This document shows positions 28,011 through 37,023 of a DNA stretch of 64,000 bases, piece by piece. A program made the position numbers and the translations under genes. Below the pieces are notes generated by a model. It was given only the letters and a program-made list of their open reading frames with translations, was not told the DNA's origin and searched no databases. Position 1 is the stretch's first letter. Each line of letters begins with the position of its first letter. Origin of the DNA: Allokutzneria sp. NRRL B-24872 (GTDB lineage: Bacteria; Actinomycetota; Actinomycetes; Mycobacteriales; Pseudonocardiaceae); the NCBI RefSeq assembly GCF_002155965.1, contig NZ_MUMH01000051.1, positions 1-64,000 on the forward strand, given 5' to 3'.

Positions 28011-29222
28011 GTGACCTTCTCGCTCGAACTGTCCGAGGAGCAGACCGAGCTCAGGGACTGGGTGCACGGCTTCGCCAAGGACGTCGTGCGCCCCGCCGCC
28101 TCGGAGTGGGACGAACGCGAGGAAACGCCGTGGCCGGTCATCCAGGAGGCAGCCAAGATCGGCCTCTACGGCTTCGAGTCGCTGGCGACCTGCTACGCCG
28201 ACCCCACCGGGCTGTCGCTGCCGATCGTCAACGAGGAGCTGTTCTGGGGCGATGGCGGCATCGCCATGGCGATCATGGGGACCGGCCTCGCGGTCGCGGG
28301 CATCTTCGCCTCCGGCAGCCCCGAGCAGCTCGCCGAGTGGGTGCCGCAGTGCTACGGCGACGCGGACGACCCCAAGGTCGCGGCGTTCTGCTCCTCCGAG
28401 CCCGAGGCCGGCTCCGACGTCTCGGCCATGCGCACCCGCGCGGTCTACGACGAGGCCAAGGACGAGTGGGTGCTCAACGGGCAGAAGGCGTGGGCCACCA
28501 ATGGCGGCATCGCGGGCGTGCACGTGGTCACCGCGGTGGTCGACCCCGAGCTGAAGGCGCGCGGCCAGGCCGGGTTCATCGTCCCGCCGGGCACACCGGG
28601 CCTCGTCGGCGGCAAGAAGATCAAGAAGCACGGCCTGCGCGCATCGCACACCGCCGACGTCTACCTGGACGACGTGCGCGTGCCGGGCTCGTGCCTGTTG
28701 GGCGGCAAGGAAAAGCTCGACGCGCGGCTGGCCCGCGCCCGCGAGGGCAGGAAGGCGGAGGGCCAGGCCGCCATGGCCACCTTCGAGGTCACCCGCCCCA
28801 CCGTCGGCGCCATGGCCGTCGGCATCGCGCGCGCCGCCTACGAGTACTCGCTGGAGTACGCCAAGCAGCGCGTCACCTTCGGCAGGCCGATCATCGAGAA
28901 CCAGTCCATCGCCTTCACCCTCGCCGACATGAAGATGGAGATCGACGCGGCGCGGCTGCTGGTGTGGCGGGCGTCGTGGATGGGCCGGACCGGCCAGAAG
29001 TTCACCAGCGCCGAGGGATCGATGTCCAAGCTCAAGGCGGGCGAGGTCGCGGTCTGGGCCACCGAGCGGGCCATCCAGATCCTCGGCGGCAACGGCTACA
29101 CGCGCGAGCACCCGGTCGAGCGGATGCACCGCGATTCCAAGATCTACACCATCTTCGAGGGCACCTCGGAGATCCAGCGCCTGGTCATGGCGCGGGCGAT
29201 CTCCGGGATGCACATCCGGTGA
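28011..29222 (+). CDS. Acyl-CoA dehydrogenase
   Basis: 403 residues from GTG 28011, GGGAG upstream. The FAD-dependent acyl-CoA dehydrogenase fold is complete: CSSEPEAGSD in the middle domain, RPTVGAMAVGIARAAYEYSLEYAKQRVTFG, ILGGNGYTREHPVERMHRDSKIYTIFEGTSEIQR with the catalytic-glutamate region. It forms the first double bond in beta-oxidation of an acyl-CoA. A bidirectional terminator follows. Confidence 0.92.
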   Translation: MTFSLELSEEQTELRDWVHGFAKDVVRPAASEWDEREETPWPVIQEAAKIGLYGFESLATCYADPTGLSLPIVNEELFWGDGGIAMAIMGTGLAVAGIFASGSPEQLAEWVPQCYGDADDPKVAAFCSSEPEAGSDVSAMRTRAVYDEAKDEWVLNGQKAWATNGGIAGVHVVTAVVDPELKARGQAGFIVPPGTPGLVGGKKIKKHGLRASHTADVYLDDVRVPGSCLLGGKEKLDARLARAREGRKAEGQAAMATFEVTRPTVGAMAVGIARAAYEYSLEYAKQRVTFGRPIIENQSIAFTLADMKMEIDAARLLVWRASWMGRTGQKFTSAEGSMSKLKAGEVAVWATERAIQILGGNGYTREHPVERMHRDSKIYTIFEGTSEIQRLVMARAISGMHIR

Positions 29223-29265
29223 TGGTGCCTGCCGGCCGCCAAACCGCGCTGGCGGCCAGCAGAGC

Positions 29266-29308
29266 GGGTGGTGGACCCCGGGTCCCCCAGGTCGGGGGTC
29301 CACCACCC
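29266..29308. terminator. Bidirectional terminator between convergent genes
   Basis: Perfect 14-base stem at 29266-29279 and 29295-29308 with a 15-base loop. It serves the acyl-CoA dehydrogenase operon (+) and the SGNH esterase gene (-). A second dyad GCCGGCCGCC / GGCGGCCAGC precedes it at about 29231-29260. Confidence 0.7.
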
Positions 29309-29319
29309 GTTCGCTCCGA

Positions 29320-30207
29320 CTAGCGCAGCTTCGCGGCGACGAGCCCGCCGAGCGCGCCCTGGCCGTCCTTGTTCAGGTGCAGCACGGCTTCCTGGCCCTC
29401 CTGGCCCGGGGCGAGCGCGTCGAAGCCGCGGTAGTAGGTCGCGGCCGAGTCGCACTGCGAGTGCCCGGCGAACTCCTTGGTCGGGCGGACCGAGTCGGCG
29501 AGCGGGCTGACGAAGGTGGAGCCGGTCAGCTTGGCGGCGGCGCGCAGCGTCAGGTCGATACCGGTGACGAGCTTGCTGCCCTCGGCGCGCTCCTCCTTGG
29601 CGAAGATGGAGGCGTCGCAGATCGGGTCGGCTGCGGCGGCGCCGTTCTCGCCGTTGGTGAGCTGGCGGCCGTAGCCGACCACGACGACCTTGGCCTTGGG
29701 GCTCTTGGCCTTGATCTCACCGATGAGCTTGACCAGGTTCTTGCCCATCGCGGGCAGCTTCTCCAGCACCGGGCCCGCGGCGTTGGAGCAGTCGCCCTGC
29801 ATGCACAGGCCGCCGAACTCGACGTAGCCGATGTCGTTGGCGCCCACGGTGAGCAGCACGACGTTGGTGTCCGGCTTCAGCACGTTCAGCTGCGACGGCT
29901 CGTTCTTGAACGTGGTGCGCATGTCGTCGATGCCGGCGCCGCTGCACGCGACGCTGGTGTACTCCACCTTGCGGCCGGCCTCGCGCAGCTTCGCGACGGC
30001 GACCTCGGAGTAGGAGTTGGAGCTGCGCCAGCAGGTTCCGTGCGTGCCGCGGTGGTAGACACCGGCGCCGGTGCCGGAGGCGGTGGAGTCGCCGAGCGCC
30101 ACCACGTTCAGCGGTCCTGCTGCGGGGGCGGCGGCGGCGGCGGTGCTGAGGCCACCCGCGGTCATCGCGGCGGCCAGAGCGGCAACTGAAAGCAGACGCT
30201 TCTTCAC
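29320..30207 (-). CDS. Secreted SGNH-hydrolase esterase, copy 1
   Basis: 295 residues from GTG 30207 with AAGGAGAA upstream. Signal peptide to about residue 28. Nucleophile motif GDSTASGTGAG, then a GTCWRSSNSYSE block, GANDIGY (Asn), and a C-terminal histidine in AVLHLNKDGQ. Six cysteines suggest disulfides, as in Streptomyces scabies-type esterases. It is a close paralogue of the next gene upstream, in the same orientation. Confidence 0.85.
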   Translation of the reverse strand: MKKRLLSVAALAAAMTAGGLSTAAAAAPAAGPLNVVALGDSTASGTGAGVYHRGTHGTCWRSSNSYSEVAVAKLREAGRKVEYTSVACSGAGIDDMRTTFKNEPSQLNVLKPDTNVVLLTVGANDIGYVEFGGLCMQGDCSNAAGPVLEKLPAMGKNLVKLIGEIKAKSPKAKVVVVGYGRQLTNGENGAAAADPICDASIFAKEERAEGSKLVTGIDLTLRAAAKLTGSTFVSPLADSVRPTKEFAGHSQCDSAATYYRGFDALAPGQEGQEAVLHLNKDGQGALGGLVAAKLR

Positions 30208-30280
30208 GTTTCTCCTTGTGTGGCAACAGTTGTGGTCCGTATGAGGAACACTCCGGCTGAGCCCGAAAGGTTGTCCTCGG

Positions 30281-31168
30281 TTAGCGCAGCTGTGCGAGGA
30301 CGAGCGCGCTGAGCGCGGCCTGACCGTCCTTGTTCAGGTGCAGCACGGCTTCCTGGCCCTCCTGGTAGGGCTCCAGGGCGTCGAAGCCGCGGTAGAAGGT
30401 CGCGGCGGAGTCGCACTGCGAGTGCCCGGCGAACTCCTCGCGCAGCTCGACCGAGTCGGCGAACGGACTGACGAAGGCGACGCCGGCCTTCTCCGCGGTC
30501 GAGCGCAGTGCGAGGTCCAGCGCGAGGGTGATCTTGTTGCCCTCGGTGCGCTCCTCGGCGGCGAACACCGTCGAGTCGCAGATCGGGTCGGCCGCGGCGG
30601 CTCCGTTGGCCCCGTTGGTGAGCTGGCGCCCGTAGCCGGTGGCGACGATCTTCGCCTTGGGGCTCTTGGCCTTGATCTCGCCGAAGAGCTTGGCCAGGTT
30701 CTCGCTCATGGCCGGGATCTGGTCGATGACGCTGCCCGCGGCCTTGGAGCAGTCGCCCTGCATGCACAGGCCGCCGAACTCGACGTAGCCGATGTCGTTG
30801 GCGCCCAACGTGAGCAGCACGACGTCGGTGTCCGGCTTGAGCGCGTCCAACTGAGCTGGCTGACCCTTGAACGGCCTGCGCACGTCGTTGATGCCCGCGC
30901 CGCTGCACGTGGCGTTGCGCAGTTCCGCCTGGCGGCCGCTCTCGCGCAGCTTCACCAGCGCGAGCTCGGAGTAGGAGTTCGTGCTGCGCCAGCACGTGCC
31001 GTGCGTGCCGCGGTAGTAGTAACCGGCTCCGGTGCCGGAAGCGGTGGAGTCACCGATCACCACCATGTTCAGCGGTGCGTTCGGAGTGGCGGAGGCGGTG
31101 GTGCCGAGGCCGCCCGCGGTGATCGCGGCGGCCATGACGGCGGCAGCCGTCAGCGTGCGGTTCTTCAA
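30281..31168 (-). CDS. Secreted SGNH-hydrolase esterase, copy 2
   Basis: 295 residues from TTG 31168, with GGAGCAG as ribosome-binding site. Same length, signal peptide, cysteines and catalytic motifs as the downstream copy (GDSTASGTGAG, GANDIGY, FAGHSQCDSAAT), with long identical blocks, so the two arose by tandem duplication. Only 73 bases separate them and no terminator is visible, so they may form one transcript. Confidence 0.85.
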   Translation of the reverse strand: MKNRTLTAAAVMAAAITAGGLGTTASATPNAPLNMVVIGDSTASGTGAGYYYRGTHGTCWRSTNSYSELALVKLRESGRQAELRNATCSGAGINDVRRPFKGQPAQLDALKPDTDVVLLTLGANDIGYVEFGGLCMQGDCSKAAGSVIDQIPAMSENLAKLFGEIKAKSPKAKIVATGYGRQLTNGANGAAAADPICDSTVFAAEERTEGNKITLALDLALRSTAEKAGVAFVSPFADSVELREEFAGHSQCDSAATFYRGFDALEPYQEGQEAVLHLNKDGQAALSALVLAQLR

Positions 31169-31330
31169 GTCTGCTCCGTTGTCGAGAGCACGTCAGCCGC
31201 GCTCAACCTTGTGACACGGCATCACATAATGCGGGTGAAACGGCGCGATCGCTTGATGAAAAGCTGATCCGAGCGCCATCTCCGACAAATGATAACCCGA
31301 ACTCGGGAGCGGTGACGCTGAGGTTTCATT

Positions 31331-32050
31331 TCAGGGTGAAGCATCACCGGTAAGGGGCTCACCAGTTTGGGTAGGTGCAGACTGTTCGGTGTGGTGCGAA
31401 CGGTAAGGGCACTTCCAGTCCGGTTCCGTCAAACGCCCGGAAAAGTGCCGTGCGGGCTGCTCGTACTCATAGCGAGCGAAACTCGGATTCACCGATCCGT
31501 TGTTCGTCACTTCCCGTGCCCGAATGCGTCCCTGGAGTGACAGGAACTTCTCGCCCAAAGCCATGAACTGCTCGTTCGCGGTGATCGCGAGCGCGGGCAG
31601 GCACAAGCGGCGGGTGGCGCGCGAGGAACCCGGGTGCATGCCCGCGACGAAGAACGCGTGCCCCCCGACGTGGAAGCCGAAGTTGGACTGCTCGGGATCG
31701 GAGGACGCGCCGTGCTGAACGCCGTGTTCCCGGCTGTCGAGGTCGTGGACGAGCTGGAGGTGCCGCCAGAGCACGCGTTCGAACTCGTGCTCGTCCATCC
31801 GTTCCGGCTCGTCGAAGGTGGCCACGAACGTGAAGAAGCTCGTGCCGGAGACCTTTTCGGTGAGTTCGCGGGTGTGCTCCAGCAGGTCCGCGTGGTGCAG
31901 CCGGGCCGATTCCGGCTCACCGATGGCCGGGTAATGCCGATGCGTGAGCGAACCGCGCTTGAGCGCCGCGCGGGCGCCGAGACAGCTGAACTCCGTGCTG
32001 TGCAGGAACCGCTCCAGCTCGGCGCGGACCTCGGCTCGGCGATCGGGCAT
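31331..32050 (-). CDS. YqcI/YcgG-family (GntA-like) protein
   Basis: 239 residues from ATG 32050 (frame open to 32089). The conserved block FGFHVGGHAFFVAGMHPGSS, followed by RATRRLCLPALAITANEQF, matches the YqcI/YcgG family. One characterised member, GntA of guanitoxin biosynthesis, is a haem-dependent N-hydroxylase of enduracididine; most members have no known role. No biosynthetic partner genes are nearby. It is cytoplasmic, with several histidines that could bind haem. Confidence 0.75.
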   Translation of the reverse strand: MPDRRAEVRAELERFLHSTEFSCLGARAALKRGSLTHRHYPAIGEPESARLHHADLLEHTRELTEKVSGTSFFTFVATFDEPERMDEHEFERVLWRHLQLVHDLDSREHGVQHGASSDPEQSNFGFHVGGHAFFVAGMHPGSSRATRRLCLPALAITANEQFMALGEKFLSLQGRIRAREVTNNGSVNPSFARYEYEQPARHFSGRLTEPDWKCPYRSHHTEQSAPTQTGEPLTGDASP

Positions 32051-32167
32051 GAGCCGAGTCAAACACCGTCGTGCCGGGGCGGCGCGCAAGTCTGGACCAA
32101 TGACCAGACCCGCGAGGGGAACGGGGTTCCGTGACCACCCCCATGGGCCACGGAACCCCGCCCCGGA

Positions 32168-32788
32168 CTACGCGGCGACCGGCGCGGCCCGCCAGTACTC
32201 GCCGTAGGCCGCCGCCTCCCTGGCGAGCCAGTCGTCGAAGTCCCGCCACTGGCGCTTGCGCGGCAGGTGCATCAACCGCGACCGCCGGACGTCGATCACC
32301 AGCGGCCGACCGCCCGGCAGGATCGCGGGCATCTCCAACTGCATCAGCCGCAGCACCGAGCAGGCCGCGGCCTCGGTCAGCGGCTCGTCCTTGAACCACA
32401 GGTAGGTCGCGTACCGGTGCTTGCCGTCGACCAGCCCGAGGTGCGGTCGCACGCGCACCCGGACGTCGTCGAAGACGCACTCACCGATGCCGACCTCGGT
32501 CAGTTCGGGCTTCCAGTCCTGCACGAGGCTGCACCAGCCCTCGGCGTTCTCCTCGTAGCTGCGGAGCTTCTTCGGGTGGGCGTTGTCGATGGCGGTGATC
32601 AGCTCGGAGAGGTCGTCCCCGGAGCGGCGGCCCGCCTGGATGGCGTCGAGCAGGTCGATGTTGTACCTGATCGCCCAGACGTTGGTGTTCTCGTGCATGT
32701 GCCGGTGCCTGCGCACCCGCTGCGCCTTCTCGGGTCCTGGCGCGTTGTTGTAGTCGATCCAGAGCGAAGTGGGGATGTGCTGCTGCAC
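32168..32788 (-). CDS. Hypothetical protein (206 residues)
   Basis: Start GTG 32788 is chosen for its strong AGGAGGT ribosome-binding site; the frame stays open to 33634 but overlaps ynfA. No family is recognised. It begins VQQHIPTSLWIDYNNAPG and contains a GKHRYATYLWFKDEPLTE block that could hint at a ParB/sulfiredoxin-like pocket, which I could not confirm. No signal peptide or membrane segment. Confidence 0.7.
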   Translation of the reverse strand: MQQHIPTSLWIDYNNAPGPEKAQRVRRHRHMHENTNVWAIRYNIDLLDAIQAGRRSGDDLSELITAIDNAHPKKLRSYEENAEGWCSLVQDWKPELTEVGIGECVFDDVRVRVRPHLGLVDGKHRYATYLWFKDEPLTEAAACSVLRLMQLEMPAILPGGRPLVIDVRRSRLMHLPRKRQWRDFDDWLAREAAAYGEYWRAAPVAA

Positions 32789-32899
32789 CCCGTACCTCCT
32801 TGACCAGCGGAGACCCAACACCGATGAGACTACGGAGGGGGTCTGACAATTCCGGGGGCAAAAGCCCAGGTCAGCTATGGCGGCCCTAAAATTTTCGGC

Positions 32900-33229
32900 A
32901 TGACTTTCCTGCGCTCGGTCCTGCTGTTCGCGCTCGCCGCGCTGACCGAGATCGGCGGCGCCTGGCTGGTCTGGCAGGGCGTGCGCGAGCACCGCGGCTG
33001 GCTGTGGATCGGCGGCGGCGTGCTGGCGCTCGGCGTCTACGGGTTCGTCGCGACGCTCCAGCCCGACGCGAACTTCGGCCGGGTCCTCGCGGCCTACGGC
33101 GGCGTGTTCGTGGCCGGGTCGCTGGCGTGGGGCATGGTCGTGGACGGCTTCCGCCCGGACCGCTGGGACGTCATCGGCGCGCTCATCTGCCTCGCCGGGG
33201 TCGCGGTGATCATGTACGGCCCGCGCTGA
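32900..33229 (+). CDS. ynfA: YnfA-family (UPF0060) small multidrug-resistance-like membrane protein
   Basis: 109 residues with four transmembrane helices. The family motifs [11 protein letters not shown], the central [18 protein letters not shown] and [32 protein letters not shown] are all present. YnfA proteins resemble small multidrug-resistance transporters, but the physiological substrate is uncertain. It converges on the bkd operon with a shared terminator. Confidence 0.92.
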   Translation: MTFLRSVLLFALAALTEIGGAWLVWQGVREHRGWLWIGGGVLALGVYGFVATLQPDANFGRVLAAYGGVFVAGSLAWGMVVDGFRPDRWDVIGALICLAGVAVIMYGPR

Positions 33230-33244
33230 CCTGACCTGGGAAAG

Positions 33245-33280
33245 CGAAGCGCCCCCGCCGGAGTCGACGAGGGCGCTTCG
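33245..33280. terminator. Bidirectional terminator between ynfA and bkdC
   Basis: Perfect 10-base stem CGAAGCGCCC / GGGCGCTTCG with a 16-base loop between two convergent genes. Confidence 0.75.
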
Positions 33281-33303
33281 AAGAACAGCCGAGATACGGC
33301 CGA

Positions 33304-34752
33304 TCAGTACGTGATCGCCACCGACGGGTCGGCCATCAGCGCGCCGACGTCGGCGAGGAACTGCGAACCCTGCTGGCCGTCCACCACGCGGTGGTCGAAG
33401 CTCAGCGCGAGCTGGCAGACCTTGCGCGGCACGACCTGGCCGTCCACCACCCACGGCATGTCGCGGATGGCGCCGAAGGCCAGGATCGCGGACTCGCCGG
33501 GGTTGATGATCGGAGTTCCGGTGTCGATGCCGAAGACGCCGATGTTGGTGATGGTGAACGTCCCGTTGGCCATGTCCGCGGGCGAGGTCTTGCCGTTGCG
33601 CGCGGTCGTGGTCAGCTCTTCCAGGGCCACGCACAGCTCGCGCAGCGACATCGAGTCGGCGTCGCGGACCTTGGGCACCACGAGCCCGCGCGGGGTCGCC
33701 GCCGCGATGCCCAGGTGCACGTAGTCCTTGAAGACGATCTCGTTGCTCGCCGCGTCCCAGGTCGCGTTCACGTCCGGGGTGCGCCGGGCCGCGAGGCAGA
33801 CCGCCTTGGCCGCGAAGGCCAGCGGGGTCAGCTTCACGTCGCGGAACTCCGGAGTGCCCTTCAGCCGCGCCCGCAGCTCCATCATCGGCGTGACGTCGAT
33901 GGTCAGGAACTCGGTGACGTGCGGGGCGGTGAACGCGCTGTCCACCATCGCCTGCGCGGTGGCCTTGCGGACGCCCTTGATCGGCACCCGCCGCTCCCGC
34001 GTCCCGGCGTCGTAGCTCGCCGGAGCCGCGGCGGCAGCGGCGACCGGGGTCGGGGCCGATGCGGCGAGCGAGACGTCCTCGCGGGTGATCACGCCGTCCG
34101 GACCGGAGCCGGTGAGCCCGCGCAGGTCGACGCCGAGGTCCTTGGCCAGCTTGCGCACGGGCGGCTTGGCCAGCGGGACGAGGCCGGTGACCTGCTGTTC
34201 GACCACCACAGGAGTGATCGGCTCAGGCGAGATCGGGGCGACGACGGGTGCTGCCGCGACCGCGACCGGCTCGGGAGCCGGAGCCGCGGCACCCTTGCGC
34301 GGGCGGCGCTTGGCCGCCGTCGAACGCGGGCCGTAACCGACCAGCGTGGCGATCCGGCCGCCCGGCATCTCCTCGCCGATCTTGCCGGAACCGTTGACCG
34401 CGTCGGCCTGGGCGCGCGCGGCGGCGTTGGCCGCGACCGCGTCCGCCGGGCAGGCCCCACCGGGCTGCTCGACGACCGGGGCCGGGGCAGGAGCCGCAGC
34501 GCCGTTCGGGTCGATGTCGATGGTGATGATCGGGGTGCCGACGTCGAGGGTCTGCCCCGCGTCGGCCAGCAGCTCGGTCACCACGCCCGCGTACGGGCAC
34601 GGCAGCTCCACGGCGGCCTTGGCGGTCTCGATCTCGACGATGATCTGGTTGACCGTGACCTCGTCACCCGGCTTGACGTGCCAGTTCAGGATCTCGGCCT
34701 CGGTGAGGCCTTCCCCGACGTCGGGCAGGGGGAAGTGCTTGTACTGCGGCAT
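33304..34752 (-). CDS. bkdC: Branched-chain alpha-keto acid dehydrogenase E2 (dihydrolipoamide acyltransferase)
   Basis: 482 residues. One lipoyl domain (1-80; lipoyl lysine in EIETAKAAVE), an Ala/Pro-rich linker, an E1/E3-binding domain (about 198-235, VRKLAKDLGVDLRGLTGSG) and the catalytic core with the active-site block LSFDHRVVDGQQGSQFL. It transfers the acyl group from lipoamide to CoA in the complex that makes branched-chain acyl-CoAs. It lies 19 bases after E1-beta. Confidence 0.9.
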   Translation of the reverse strand: MPQYKHFPLPDVGEGLTEAEILNWHVKPGDEVTVNQIIVEIETAKAAVELPCPYAGVVTELLADAGQTLDVGTPIITIDIDPNGAAAPAPAPVVEQPGGACPADAVAANAAARAQADAVNGSGKIGEEMPGGRIATLVGYGPRSTAAKRRPRKGAAAPAPEPVAVAAAPVVAPISPEPITPVVVEQQVTGLVPLAKPPVRKLAKDLGVDLRGLTGSGPDGVITREDVSLAASAPTPVAAAAAAPASYDAGTRERRVPIKGVRKATAQAMVDSAFTAPHVTEFLTIDVTPMMELRARLKGTPEFRDVKLTPLAFAAKAVCLAARRTPDVNATWDAASNEIVFKDYVHLGIAAATPRGLVVPKVRDADSMSLRELCVALEELTTTARNGKTSPADMANGTFTITNIGVFGIDTGTPIINPGESAILAFGAIRDMPWVVDGQVVPRKVCQLALSFDHRVVDGQQGSQFLADVGALMADPSVAITY

Positions 34753-34771
34753 AGCGGACTTCCTCCCGGGT

Positions 34772-35794
34772 TCAGTAGGTCAGGGCCTGGTCGACGGCGT
34801 GCAGCACCCGGTCGAGGTCGGGGAGGAACTCCTCCTCCAACTTGCTCGGCGGGTACGGGGTGTCGAAGCCGGTGACCCGGAGAACCGGGGCTTCCAGGGA
34901 GTAGAAGCACTCCTTCTGCACCTGGGCGATGACCTCGGAGGAGATCGAGGACTCGCTGGGGGCCTCGGTCACCATCACCACGCGGCCGGTGCGGCGCGCG
35001 GAGTCGAACACCGGGCCCAGGTCCAGCGGCGAGAGCGTGCGCAGGTCGATGACCTCCAGGTCCAGCCCGTCCTCCGCCGCTGCGGCAGCGGCCGCCATGC
35101 AGGTCTTGACCGAGGGACCGTAGGTGACCAGCGTGGCCGTGCTCCCCGTGCGCAGCACGCGCGAGGCGAACAGCGGCTCCGGCGTGAGCGAGGTGTCCAG
35201 CTCCGCCTTCTCGTAGTAGCGCGCCTTCGGCTCGAAGAACAGCACCGGGTCGTCGCAGTCGATGGCCTGCTGGATCATCCAGTAGGCGTCCACCGCGTTG
35301 GAGCAGCTGACCACGCGCAGACCGGCGGTGTGCGCGAAGTAGGACTCCGGGGACTCCGAGTGGTGCTCGACCGCGCCGATGCCGCCGCCGAAGGGCACCC
35401 GCACCACGATCGGCACCTTCACCCGGCCCTGCGTGCGGTAGTGCAGCTTCGCCAGCTGGCTGACGATCTGGTCGAAGCCGGGGAAGATGAAGCCGTCGAA
35501 CTGGATCTCGGCGACCGGGCGGAAACCGCGGATGGCCAGGCCGATCGCGGCGCCGATGATGCCGGACTCCGACAGCGGGGTGTCCAGCACGCGCTGCTCG
35601 CCGAAGTCCTTCTGCAGGCCGTCGGTGATCCGGAAGACGCCGCCGAGCTTGCCGACGTCCTCACCCATCACGATGACCTTCGGGTCGCGCTCCATGGCGG
35701 CGCGCAGCCCCATGTTCAGCGCCTTGCCCAGGGTCGTCGTCTTCGGCGGCTGTGCGGTGGCACCGGGTGCGTTGTTCATCGTCGGCGCGGCCAT
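34772..35794 (-). CDS. bkdB: Branched-chain alpha-keto acid dehydrogenase E1 beta
   Basis: 340 residues from ATG 35794. Transketolase-type fold with VIVMGEDVGKLGGVFRITDGL near the N-terminus, the ISQLAKLHYRTQG region and a C-terminal transketolase domain. Its start shares one base with the stop of E1-alpha (TGATG), coupling translation of the heterotetramer subunits. Confidence 0.92.
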   Translation of the reverse strand: MAAPTMNNAPGATAQPPKTTTLGKALNMGLRAAMERDPKVIVMGEDVGKLGGVFRITDGLQKDFGEQRVLDTPLSESGIIGAAIGLAIRGFRPVAEIQFDGFIFPGFDQIVSQLAKLHYRTQGRVKVPIVVRVPFGGGIGAVEHHSESPESYFAHTAGLRVVSCSNAVDAYWMIQQAIDCDDPVLFFEPKARYYEKAELDTSLTPEPLFASRVLRTGSTATLVTYGPSVKTCMAAAAAAAEDGLDLEVIDLRTLSPLDLGPVFDSARRTGRVVMVTEAPSESSISSEVIAQVQKECFYSLEAPVLRVTGFDTPYPPSKLEEEFLPDLDRVLHAVDQALTY

Positions 35795-37023
35795 CAGTGC
35801 CCACCTCCAGCGGTGGTGTCGGCGAATCCGGACAGGTAGGCCTGGTACTCCTCGCGCTGGGAGCGCAGGGTCGCCGGCTCCTCCGCGTAGACGTTGCTGA
35901 AGATCCGGTCCGGGCTCGGGTCCGGCAGGTTCATCGTGTACTCGCGCAGCCGCGCGGCCATCTCGTCGGCCTCGGCCTGCACGCCGTCGAAGAAGTCCTG
36001 GTCGGCCAGTTGCTGCTTGACCAGGTAGACGCGGACCCGCTCGATCGGGTCCTTCAGCTTCCAGGCCTCCAGCTCGTCGGAGTGCCGGTAGCGGGTGGCG
36101 TCGTCGGAGGTGGTGTGCGAGTCCATCCGGTAGGTGAAGGCCTCGATCAGCACCGGGCCGTTGCCGTGCCGGGCCTCGCTGAGCGCCCACCTGGTGACCG
36201 CGAGGGTGGCCAGGACGTCGTTGCCGTCGACCCGGATGCCGCGGAAGCCGTAGCCCAGCGCGCGCTGGTAGAGCGGAACGCGGGTCTGGCGCTCCAGCGG
36301 CTCGGAGATGGCCCACTGGTTGTTCTGGCAGTAGAAGACGAGCGGGGCGTCGTAGACCGCGCCCCAGACCATCGCCTCGTGCACGTCGCCCTGGCTGGTC
36401 GCGCCGTCACCGAAGAAGGTGATCGTGGCTTCCCCGTCGTCGTCGCCGACCTTGCCCTCGAACTTCTGGCCCATGGCGTAGCCGGCCGCGTTCAGGCACT
36501 GGTTGCCGATGACGATCGTGTACGGGTGGAACCGCTTCTCCTGCGGGTCCCACGACCCGTGGTCGGTGCCCCGCCACATGCCCATGATCTCGGTCGGGTC
36601 GATGCCCCTGCACCAGGCGACGCCGTGCTCGCGGTAGCTCGGGAAGGCCATGTCCGTCGGCCGCAGGGCCCTGCCCGCGCCGATCTGGGCCGCCTCCTGG
36701 CCGAGCAGCGGCACCCAGATGCCGAGCTGGCCCTGGCGCTGCAGCGCGTTGCCCTCGCGGTCCGCCCTGCGCACGAGGACCATGTCGCGGTAGAGCCCGC
36801 GGATCTCCTCGGCCGTGATGTCGATGTCGAACTCGGGGTGGTGCACGCGCTCACCTTCTGGGGTGAGCAACTGCACGAGATCGGCTCCACCTTCGGTGGT
36901 CGCGCGCAATCCAGCGATGACCTGCTCCGCGGTCGGTCGGGCTGCGGTCGCAGCGGGGGCTACCTCGCTGGACGCGTCCGGCGGTGTGGCCGGAGGCTGC
37001 GTCCAGAAGTCCGGCGACGACAT
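35794..37023 (-). CDS. bkdA: Branched-chain alpha-keto acid dehydrogenase E1 alpha
   Basis: 409 residues from ATG 37023 (GAGGAG upstream); the frame extends to 37197 but that part is not homologous. The thiamine-diphosphate motif GDGATSQGDVHEAM...NNQWAIS is intact. A roughly 50-residue Ala-rich N-terminal extension precedes the enzyme core. It decarboxylates branched-chain 2-keto acids. No E3 gene is in the cluster, so the shared lipoamide dehydrogenase must be encoded elsewhere. Pyruvate dehydrogenase-like activity cannot be wholly excluded. Confidence 0.88.
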   Translation of the reverse strand: MSSPDFWTQPPATPPDASSEVAPAATAARPTAEQVIAGLRATTEGGADLVQLLTPEGERVHHPEFDIDITAEEIRGLYRDMVLVRRADREGNALQRQGQLGIWVPLLGQEAAQIGAGRALRPTDMAFPSYREHGVAWCRGIDPTEIMGMWRGTDHGSWDPQEKRFHPYTIVIGNQCLNAAGYAMGQKFEGKVGDDDGEATITFFGDGATSQGDVHEAMVWGAVYDAPLVFYCQNNQWAISEPLERQTRVPLYQRALGYGFRGIRVDGNDVLATLAVTRWALSEARHGNGPVLIEAFTYRMDSHTTSDDATRYRHSDELEAWKLKDPIERVRVYLVKQQLADQDFFDGVQAEADEMAARLREYTMNLPDPSPDRIFSNVYAEEPATLRSQREEYQAYLSGFADTTAGGGH

